From JBMNTQ01 sp050945815 (GTDB lineage: Bacteria; Bacillota; Clostridia; Christensenellales; JBMNTQ01), in contig JBMNTQ010000052.1 of NCBI GenBank assembly GCA_050945815.1, positions 1-11,859 of the forward strand: a stretch of DNA of 11,859 nucleotides, written 5' to 3'. Shown piece after piece: positions 6,626 to 11,859 of the stretch (the stretch's first letter is position 1; the number at the start of each line of letters is the position of its first letter). The notes below the pieces were generated by a model, which was not told where the DNA came from, made no database searches, and saw nothing but the letters and a program-made list of their open reading frames with translations. The position numbers were made by a program, and so were the translations under genes.

Positions 6626-6766
6626 TTAGGCCCCATTATGCATTGCAGCGGCTGAGGCAAGTGTATTGCTTTCGGCCACATAGCATGCCTGGATGTTTGC
6701 TAACCAAGCAACAGCATTGGATTTGTGGGGGCTCTTTATGGAACTGAACGATTGGGAGAAACGCAT
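6626..6766 (-). pseudogene. Minus-strand open frame, possible remnant of the same gene (N-terminal part)
   Basis: This 46-codon minus-strand frame starts at the ATG in the CATATG at 6764-6769 and stops at TAA 6626-6628. It includes the protein-like stretch AVAWLANIQACYVAESNTLA. It ends where the next frame downstream on the same strand (MGPKASIYFDKP) becomes protein-like, so a single frameshift near 6630-6645 would join them into one longer reading frame that ends at 6385. The ATG shares bases with the start of the divergent binding-protein gene, so it may not be a true start. The family is not recognised. Confidence 0.3.
6697..6711. promoter_or_regulatory. Inverted repeat upstream of the metal transporter (weak operator candidate)
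   Basis: TTGCT (6697-6701) and AGCAA (6707-6711) form a dyad around a 5-base centre, about 55 bases before the first transporter gene. Metal transporters of this type are usually repressed by MntR/TroR (DtxR family) or Zur proteins binding such dyads. This sequence does not clearly match a known box, and no regulator gene is in the window. Confidence 0.2.
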
Positions 6767-7705
6767 ATGAAGATAAAATTAAAACTGACGGCAGCTGTCT
6801 TGCTGCTAGTGTGCATGGCCCTTTTTGCCTGTGGCTTGCCGGATGCTGTAGAAGAAACTACAGGAGGCAGTTTCAATATCGTAGCTACCACCACCCTACT
6901 GGCAGACTTATGCCGCGAGATAGGCAAAGAGCACGTTGTTGTTGTAAGCCTGATGGGGCCGGGAATTGACCCACACCTCTATCAGGCTAGTGCAGGGGAC
7001 ATGATGCGTATGCAGGAAGCTGACATGATCGTATACAATGGGCTGCATCTGGAAGGAAAGATGGGCGATTTGTTCCCGTCTTTGTCCGAGCGGGGTTATG
7101 CTGTCGTCTGCGTAGGGGACAGCATTCAAACAGACGATCTGTTAGCCTGGGAAGGGGGCGGTGATCTATACGACCCGCACATCTGGTTTGATGTATCCCT
7201 TTGGAAACAGGCTGCAAAGACTGTTGCGAACGCATTAGCCCAGGCCGATCCGGAAAATGCCGGTATGTATGCGATACACCTGAGGGATTATCTTCGCCGG
7301 CTGGAGGAGGCAGATCGCTATGTCTTGGACAAAACAGTCACTCTGCCTGAAAACATGAGAATGCTGGTGACTGCCCACGATGCGTTTCACTACTTCGGAA
7401 AAGCCTATGGATTCGAGGTCTGTGGGTTGCAAGGTATCAGTACTGATACAGAAGTTGGCACGGCGGATATCAGCGCGTTGGCGGATGACATCGCAGATAG
7501 ACAAATCAAAGCGGTTTTTTTGGAATCCTCTGTACCGCCTAAAACCATCGAAGCTCTGCAGGCAGCAGTGCGTGCCCGAGGCTTTGATGTAATAATTGGA
7601 GGGGAATTGTATTCGGATTCTTTAGGCGGGGAAGGAACGGAAGCGAAGGACTATGTATCCATGGTCGAACACAATATTGATACGATCGTGGAAGCGTTGC
7701 AATAG
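6767..7705 (+). CDS. Metal ABC transporter substrate-binding lipoprotein (TroA/MntA/ZnuA family)
   Basis: Extracellular lipoprotein that captures Zn2+, Mn2+ or a related divalent metal and delivers it to the permeases encoded downstream. The N-terminus MKIKLKLTAAVLLLVCMALF is a signal peptide followed by a lipobox-type LFAC with the lipidated cysteine at residue 22. The cluster A-I metal ligands can be read as H70 (GIDPHLY), H138 (DPHIWFD), H204 (TAHDAF) and D284 (LYSDS). This is the His-His-His-Asp set of TroA rather than the His-His-Glu-Asp set of PsaA-type manganese proteins. There is no histidine-rich loop as in many ZnuA proteins. The frame is open from a GTG at 6725, but the ATG at 6767 has GGGAGAA (6754-6760) well spaced and gives a proper signal peptide. 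The protein has 312 residues. The ATPase gene begins 13 bases later. Zn versus Mn cannot be decided from sequence alone. Confidence 0.9.
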   Translation: MKIKLKLTAAVLLLVCMALFACGLPDAVEETTGGSFNIVATTTLLADLCREIGKEHVVVVSLMGPGIDPHLYQASAGDMMRMQEADMIVYNGLHLEGKMGDLFPSLSERGYAVVCVGDSIQTDDLLAWEGGGDLYDPHIWFDVSLWKQAAKTVANALAQADPENAGMYAIHLRDYLRRLEEADRYVLDKTVTLPENMRMLVTAHDAFHYFGKAYGFEVCGLQGISTDTEVGTADISALADDIADRQIKAVFLESSVPPKTIEALQAAVRARGFDVIIGGELYSDSLGGEGTEAKDYVSMVEHNIDTIVEALQ

Positions 7706-7718
7706 GGGAGGAACTGGT

Positions 7719-8474
7719 ATGGAACACTGTCCGAAAAACGATGCGGTTGTGGTGGAACATCTGACAGTGGCATATGAACAACAGCCTGTTTTATGGGATG
7801 TGAGCCTGACTATCCCCAAAGGGACGCTTTTTGCTATTGTGGGACCAAATGGCGCAGGGAAAACCTCGCTGATCAAGACAATACTGGGGCAGATCCGGCC
7901 TGTGTTTGGCTCGGTTACCTTCGGCAGCCCTGCCGCTATTGGAAGAGCGGAAAAGCCGCCTGTTGGCTATGTGCCGCAAATTGGGAGTGCCGACTGGGAT
8001 TTCCCTGCAACTGTGCTGGATATTGTGACGATGGGGACTTACGGCTCCTTGGGATGGTTCAAGCGTCCAGGCAAGGCAGAATTGGCCCGGGCAGCGCAGG
8101 CGATTGACAAGATGGGGATGCAAGGGTATGAGAAGCGGCAGATTAACCAGCTCTCCGGCGGGCAGCAGCAGCGGGTGTTTTTAGCCAGAGCTTTGGCCCA
8201 GCAAGCTGAAATCTATTTCATGGATGAGCCCCTAAAGGGCGTGGATATGCAGACGGAGCAGGTAATCCTTCAGCAGCTGAAGGAACTAAGACACCAGGGT
8301 AAGACCGTTGTTGTGATACACCATGATATCCAAACTGTGGCAGATAATTTTGATTGGGTGGCACTAATCAATCTCTCTTTGATCGCTTGCGGCCCGATCC
8401 ATGAGGTTTTTCATGAGGAAAACCTTGTCAAGACCTATCAGGGCGTAACGATCGGCCAAAAGGGGGCTCTGTGA
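7719..8474 (+). CDS. Metal ABC transporter ATP-binding protein (TroB/MntB/ZnuC family)
   Basis: Cytoplasmic ATPase that powers the metal importer. The 251 residues contain Walker A GPNGAGKTS (42-50), the Q-loop glutamine 87 in YVPQ, the ABC signature LSGGQQQR (145-152), Walker B IYFMDEP (165-171) and the switch histidine H202 in VIHHD. The segment SADWDFPATVLDIVTMG after the Q-loop is characteristic of the Mn/Zn importer branch. The open frame begins at 7653 inside the preceding gene, but the ATG at 7719 follows GGAGG (7707-7711) by 7 bases and matches the family N-terminus. The TGA stop overlaps the ATG of the first permease (TGATG), suggesting coupled translation. Confidence 0.95.
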   Translation: MEHCPKNDAVVVEHLTVAYEQQPVLWDVSLTIPKGTLFAIVGPNGAGKTSLIKTILGQIRPVFGSVTFGSPAAIGRAEKPPVGYVPQIGSADWDFPATVLDIVTMGTYGSLGWFKRPGKAELARAAQAIDKMGMQGYEKRQINQLSGGQQQRVFLARALAQQAEIYFMDEPLKGVDMQTEQVILQQLKELRHQGKTVVVIHHDIQTVADNFDWVALINLSLIACGPIHEVFHEENLVKTYQGVTIGQKGAL

Positions 8475-9412
8475 TGCAGGATATAATCGCTCTGTTCTCG
8501 GACTTTACCTTCCAGACCGTGGCGTTAGGCTCTCTCCTTTTGGGGGTGATAAGCGGTGTTTTGGGCTGTTTTGCAGTGCTGCGCAAGCAAAGCTTGTTAG
8601 GAGACGGAATTTCCCATTCTGCGCTGCCCGGTGTAGTGTTGGCCTTTCTGATAACCGGCAACAAAAACACAGAAGTTTTGCTGCTAGGCGCCTTGTGCTC
8701 GGGCCTTCTGGCTACGTTGCTGATTCTCGCAATTGTGCGCCATTCACGCATCCAATTCGACGGCGCCCTCGCGTTGATTTTGTCAGTGTTTTTTGGCGCA
8801 GGGTTGGTGCTGCTAACCCTTGCACAAAAAATACCCAACTCCAACCAGGCCGGATTGAATCGTTTTTTGTTCGGGCAAGCCTCGGCTTTATTGCCCGGGG
8901 ATTTGACTATGATGGCCATTTGCGGCGGTATTCTGCTAGCCTTGGTGGCGCTTTTTTGGAAAGAATTTAAGCTATTTTCTTTTGATGCGGGTTTTGCACA
9001 AAGCTTGGGTTTCTCGACCCGGCGCTTAAATTTGCTGCTCTCGTCTTTGGTGGTAATGGCAATTTTGATTGGCTTGCAGACTGTAGGCGTTATCCTTATG
9101 AGCGCGATGTTGGTAGCCCCGGCGGTAGCGGCGCGCCAATGGACCCGACAGCTTTGGCAGATGGTGTTGCTGTCGGCTGTGTTTGGGGGGAGCTGCGGTG
9201 TTGCGGGAGTTGCCATTAGTTCCCTGGCCATAGATTTTCCCACAGGGCCGACCATTGTCGTGTGCGTGAGCCTGATTGTTCTGCTGAGCATGTTGCTGGC
9301 GCCGGGAAGGGGCATGTTAGCTAAACTCTATCAACGAAGGAAAAACCGATGGCAGATGAAGAAACAGCAGTTGAAAGCAGAAGGAGAGGATTCCCATGTC
9401 CCCACAACTTGA
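8474..9412 (+). CDS. Metal ABC transporter permease 1 (ABC-3 family, TroC/MntC type)
   Basis: Integral membrane channel subunit of the Zn/Mn importer. The 312 residues contain several hydrophobic spans and the family motif RKQSLLGDGISHSALPG (37-53). FLFGQASALLPGDL (132-144 region) is typical of the TroC/MntB-like branch. The FDAGFAQSLGF loop (170-180) probably contacts the ATPase. The C-terminus ends in a basic, charged tail (about 281-312). The ATG at 8474 overlaps the ATPase stop by one base and lies 7 bases after AGGGGG (8461-8466); a GTG at 8471 is an alternative start three bases upstream. The end overlaps the start of the second permease by 17 bases. Two different permeases point to a heterodimeric Tro/Mnt-type system rather than the one-permease Znu type. 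Confidence 0.93.
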   Translation: MQDIIALFSDFTFQTVALGSLLLGVISGVLGCFAVLRKQSLLGDGISHSALPGVVLAFLITGNKNTEVLLLGALCSGLLATLLILAIVRHSRIQFDGALALILSVFFGAGLVLLTLAQKIPNSNQAGLNRFLFGQASALLPGDLTMMAICGGILLALVALFWKEFKLFSFDAGFAQSLGFSTRRLNLLLSSLVVMAILIGLQTVGVILMSAMLVAPAVAARQWTRQLWQMVLLSAVFGGSCGVAGVAISSLAIDFPTGPTIVVCVSLIVLLSMLLAPGRGMLAKLYQRRKNRWQMKKQQLKAEGEDSHVPTT

Positions 9413-10520
9413 AATACAACTGATTGCCGTCATGGTTGCTGTTGCGTGCGCATTGCCCGGAACTTTTCTGGTGCTGCGCAGGATGGCGATGATGTCGGAT
9501 TCCATCAGCCACACCATTTTGCTGGGTATTGTGCTGGCCTTTTTCATAACCCGGGACCTGTCCTCGCCTCTTTTGATCCTAGGCGCTGCCTTGATAGGGT
9601 TGGCTACCGTGTGGATGACTGAAACACTGAAAACAACGCGGCTGATGGCTGAGGACGCGGCCATCGGCATTGTTTTTCCGCTGCTCTTTTCCATTGCTGT
9701 GATCCTCATCACCGGCTACGCGGACTCCGTGCACCTGGATACCGACTCCGTGCTGCTGGGAGAACTGGCGTTCGCTCCGTTCGACAGGCTGGTGATAGGG
9801 GGGCAGGATATGGGTGCTAGGGCGCTGTATATCACAGGAGGGCTGCTGGCGATCAACTTACTTGCAATCCTCCTTTTCTTCAAAGAGCTTAAGCTTGCAA
9901 CCTTTGATCCGCTGCTGGCCGCAACACTGGGCTTTGCGCCGACGCTGGTTTACTATGGGCTGATGGGCCTAGTATCCATCACCGCAGTGGGGGCGTTTCA
10001 GGCGGTGGGTTCGGTTTTGGTGGTCGCGTTCATGGTGGGCCCGCCCTTGGCGGCATACCTTCTGACAGACCGTCTCAGCCACATGCTGCTGCTATCTTCG
10101 CTGTTCGCTGCTTTCTCTGGCCTTGTGGGGTATTATTCTGCTATGCTGTTGGATGTATCCATTGCAGGGAGTATGGCTGTGGCAGTGGGGGCGATGTTTT
10201 TGCTGGTTTTTCTGGTAGCGCCCCGAAAAGGGCTGTTCTGCGCTCTGGGCAAAAGGTGGTCTCGCAGAAAACGATTGGGGGAGGCGCAGTTGCTTCTGTA
10301 TATGATGGACCGCGATAGTGGCGGCGCACGGCGGACGGACCTGTATGGCCCCAAGGCCTTTAAAAGGGACAGACGATTTGTGGATAGACGGTTAGCCCGG
10401 TTGAAACGGTGTGGCTGCCTTCAAATGGTTGGTTCTTGGGTTATGCTGACCGACAAAGGGCGAGAGGAAGGTAAGCGGCGGCGAGAATCGCTGCTGCTAA
10501 GGCATACAACCAACCGATAG
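9396..10520 (+). CDS. Metal ABC transporter permease 2 with C-terminal winged-helix-like domain (TroD/MntD/YtgC type)
   Basis: Second membrane subunit of the importer, 374 residues. Residues 1 to about 278 are an ABC-3 permease with several hydrophobic spans, the motif RRMAMMSDSISHTILLG (28-44) and the ATPase-contact loop FDPLLAATLGF (170-180). After a basic linker (KRWSRRKR, 286-293) comes an extension of about 80 residues. It reads as helix (EAQLLLYMM), helix (FKRDRRFVDRRLARLKRCG) and a wing-like hairpin (LQMVGSWVMLTDKGREEGK), the pattern of a DtxR/MarR-like winged helix. Chlamydia YtgCR is a known permease-repressor fusion of this kind, and B. subtilis MntC is also a long permease. The extension is too short for the metal-binding dimerisation domain of DtxR/MntR. 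The start ATG follows AAGGAGAGGA (9381-9390). There is no terminator between this gene and tgt. Confidence 0.88.
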   Translation: MSPQLEIQLIAVMVAVACALPGTFLVLRRMAMMSDSISHTILLGIVLAFFITRDLSSPLLILGAALIGLATVWMTETLKTTRLMAEDAAIGIVFPLLFSIAVILITGYADSVHLDTDSVLLGELAFAPFDRLVIGGQDMGARALYITGGLLAINLLAILLFFKELKLATFDPLLAATLGFAPTLVYYGLMGLVSITAVGAFQAVGSVLVVAFMVGPPLAAYLLTDRLSHMLLLSSLFAAFSGLVGYYSAMLLDVSIAGSMAVAVGAMFLLVFLVAPRKGLFCALGKRWSRRKRLGEAQLLLYMMDRDSGGARRTDLYGPKAFKRDRRFVDRRLARLKRCGCLQMVGSWVMLTDKGREEGKRRRESLLLRHTTNR

Positions 10521-10527
10521 GGGGAAT

Positions 10528-10556
10528 TTGACTTTGACGCCGGGAAAAATTATAAT
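10528..10556 (+). promoter_or_regulatory. Strong sigma-A promoter of tgt
   Basis: TTGACT (10528-10533, 5 of 6 consensus), a 17-base spacer and a perfect TATAAT (10551-10556) start 8 bases after the permease stop. Transcription would begin near 10563, giving a leader of about 68 bases. tgt can therefore be expressed independently of the metal transporter, although read-through from that operon is not blocked by any visible terminator. Confidence 0.8.
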
Positions 10557-10630
10557 CAATGGGTTAGAGAAGAACGAAATACCGTCAGAGTAACGTTTGA
10601 TTTCAGAATATAACAGGAGCAAAAGAACGT

Positions 10631-11743
10631 ATGAGCTTTGAATATCGTATACGAAAGACCTGTGCGCAAAGCGGCGCCCGGATTGGGGTGCTGTCTACTC
10701 CCCATGGCGACATAGAAACCCCGGTGTTTATGCCTGTGGGCACGGCGGCAACGGTTAAAGCGATGACGCCGGAGGAGTTGAAAGGCTTGGGCGCTCAGAT
10801 CATATTATCCAACACCTACCATCTGGCCATGCGGCCGGGGGAGGATTTGATTCAGGAGGCCGGAGGCCTACACCGTTTCATGGCGTGGGACAAGCCCATT
10901 TTAACAGACAGCGGCGGGTTTCAGGTGTTTAGTCTGAAGGGGCTGAACAGGATTACAGATCAGGGCGTGCATTTTTCCTCCCATATAGACGGCTCGAAGC
11001 ATTTCTTTACGCCGGAGAGGGCGACTGCCATACAGGAAGCCCTGGGCGCGGACATCATCATGGCCTTTGACGAATGCACAGCCCATCCTTGCAGCTATGA
11101 CGACGCCGCCCGAGCCATGCAGCGTACCCATGCTTGGGTGCGGCGCTGCATACGCGCAAAGACCCGGACAGACCAGGCTCTGTTTGGGATTGTGCAGGGG
11201 AACCTCTATCGGGATTTGCGCATTGAGAGCGCTCAGGCTATTGCTGAACTGGATTTGCCCGGTATTGCCATCGGCGGCTTGAGCGTAGGAGAGCCAAAGC
11301 CGCTCATGTATGAGATGCTGGAGCATATCCGCCCCTATCTGCCTAGGTACAAGCCTCGTTATCTGATGGGTGTGGGTAGCCCGGATTGCTTGGTGGAAGG
11401 CGTTGCACGCGGTATAGACATGTTTGACTGCGTTCTGCAAACCAGAACCGGGCGCACAGGCCTCGCCTTTACTTTTTCCGGGCGCATGAACATGCATAAT
11501 GCGCAATACGCCCGGGATTTTTCTCCTATAGAAGAAGGCTGCGATTGCTACGCCTGCCGCAACTACACGCGCAGCTATATCCGCCATTTGGTGAAGGCAG
11601 GGGAGATATTGGCCTCCCGCATGATCAGCTGGCACAACCTGCGTTTTACGATGCGCCTGATGCAGCGTATGAAAGAGGCGATAGAGCAGGATGCCTTACT
11701 GGATTTTAGAGAGAGCTTTTTTAAGAAATATGGGAACAACTAG
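10631..11743 (+). CDS. tgt: tRNA-guanine transglycosylase (queuine/preQ1 tRNA-ribosyltransferase)
   Basis: Zinc enzyme that exchanges guanine-34 for preQ1 in tRNAs with GUN anticodons, the step before QueA. The 370 residues are the normal bacterial length. Visible elements are the N-terminal ETPVFMPVGTAATVKAM, D93 of TDSGGFQVF in the substrate pocket, GIVQGNLYRDLR, and the nucleophile region GIDMFDCVL (261-269) with D266. The zinc site is C304-x-C306-x2-C309 with H335. The RNA-contact segment reads QTRTGRTG where E. coli has PTRNARNG and B. subtilis has PTRIARNG, a small deviation. The ATG lies 11 bases after AGGAG (10615-10619) and gives the usual N-terminus. It has its own promoter. It is separated from queA by the metal transporter operon. 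Confidence 0.97.
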   Translation: MSFEYRIRKTCAQSGARIGVLSTPHGDIETPVFMPVGTAATVKAMTPEELKGLGAQIILSNTYHLAMRPGEDLIQEAGGLHRFMAWDKPILTDSGGFQVFSLKGLNRITDQGVHFSSHIDGSKHFFTPERATAIQEALGADIIMAFDECTAHPCSYDDAARAMQRTHAWVRRCIRAKTRTDQALFGIVQGNLYRDLRIESAQAIAELDLPGIAIGGLSVGEPKPLMYEMLEHIRPYLPRYKPRYLMGVGSPDCLVEGVARGIDMFDCVLQTRTGRTGLAFTFSGRMNMHNAQYARDFSPIEEGCDCYACRNYTRSYIRHLVKAGEILASRMISWHNLRFTMRLMQRMKEAIEQDALLDFRESFFKKYGNN

Positions 11744-11763
11744 GCGAATTATTGTTTTTTCGG

Positions 11764-11792
11764 TTGACTAACTTTGAATCATCCAGTATGAT
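11764..11792 (+). promoter_or_regulatory. Strong sigma-A promoter downstream of tgt
   Basis: TTGACT (11764-11769), a 17-base spacer and TATGAT (11787-11792) each match the consensus at 5 of 6 positions. Transcription would start near 11799, about 31 bases before the ATG at 11830. No hairpin terminator is visible between the tgt stop and this promoter. Confidence 0.7.
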
Positions 11793-11829
11793 ATTTTGTA
11801 TAGAATTGAAAGGTTGGTGTCTAGATACA

Positions 11830-11859
11830 ATGTCTGCTGAAACACAACAGTCTTTAATC
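11830..11859 (+). CDS. Start of the gene after tgt (3' partial, possibly yajC)
   Basis: ATG at 11830 opens ten codons (MSAETQQSLI) to the window edge. A candidate ribosome binding region AAAGGTTGGTG (11809-11819) and the promoter at 11764-11792 lie upstream. In many Bacillota the gene after tgt encodes YajC, a small preprotein translocase subunit, but ten residues are too few to test this. The call rests on position only. Confidence 0.35.
   Translation, partial: MSAETQQSLI

Larger units (their letters stand above)
6313..6766. other. Intergenic stretch of about 450 bases between queA and the metal transporter
   Basis: No + strand gene can be supported here; the + strand open frames starting at 6329 and 6364 are rich in Cys, Ser and Pro and resemble no protein. 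No tRNA shape or clear sigma-A promoter was seen, although the transporter operon probably starts in this stretch. It contains two minus-strand open frames that look like remains of a gene and an inverted repeat at 6697-6711, all listed separately. Confidence 0.6.

Noticed and set aside
6313..6766. tRNA, riboswitch or other structured RNA in the largest gap
   Set aside because: No cloverleaf, no CCA-ending acceptor stem and no leader terminator/antiterminator pair could be found by eye before the binding-protein gene.
8428..9315. Long minus-strand open frame of 295 codons across permease 1
   Set aside because: It lies wholly over a clear ABC-3 permease, and its translation is a low-complexity mix of Pro, Lys, Ser and Ala with no recognisable motifs. 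It is a shadow of the permease codon pattern.
10901..11635. Minus-strand open frame of 244 codons across tgt
   Set aside because: It covers the zinc site and active site of an unmistakable Tgt, and its own translation is Cys/His/Ala-rich without family features.

Overview
The window looks like chromosomal core DNA from a low-to-moderate G+C Gram-positive bacterium, most likely a member of the Bacillota close to the Clostridia. The support is strong GGAGG-type ribosome binding sites, TTG and GTG starts, a lipoprotein-type solute-binding protein, and the order ruvC-ruvA-ruvB-queA with tgt further on. This assignment is inferred from gene order and protein style, not from a database comparison.

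Left part (1-2962): the last 58 codons of an unrecognised membrane-anchored protein on the + strand converge on a minus-strand argG-argH operon. A long inverted repeat at 213-251 can terminate transcription from both sides. argG and argH overlap by 4 bases (ATGA). They encode the last two steps of arginine synthesis and are read from a promoter with a perfect TATAAT, next to a 16-bp near-perfect palindrome.

Middle part (2986-6312): a divergent extended -10 promoter reads ruvC-ruvA-ruvB-queA, with gaps of about 17 to 21 bases between genes. This is the Holliday junction resolvasome plus the penultimate-stage queuosine enzyme QueA. A strong intrinsic terminator at 6283-6312 closes the operon.

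Insert (6313-10520): after about 450 bases without a clear + strand gene comes a four-gene metal ABC transporter of the TroABCD/MntABCD type (binding lipoprotein, ATPase, two different permeases). The genes are tightly packed or overlapping. The second permease has an extra C-terminal domain of about 80 residues that looks like a winged helix, similar in layout to the Chlamydia YtgCR permease-repressor fusion. The non-genic stretch holds minus-strand reading frames that look like pieces of a broken gene.

Right part (10528-11859): tgt, the zinc-dependent tRNA-guanine transglycosylase that acts just before QueA, has its own near-consensus promoter. So queA and tgt, usually neighbours in this gene order, are separated here by the metal transporter. 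After tgt, another near-consensus promoter leads to the first ten codons of a gene cut by the window edge; yajC is the synteny-based guess.

No rRNA, tRNA, CRISPR array, insertion sequence or recognisable defence system was found. The most interesting items are the permease-winged-helix fusion, the placement of the transporter between queA and tgt, and the minus-strand coding remnant beside it.
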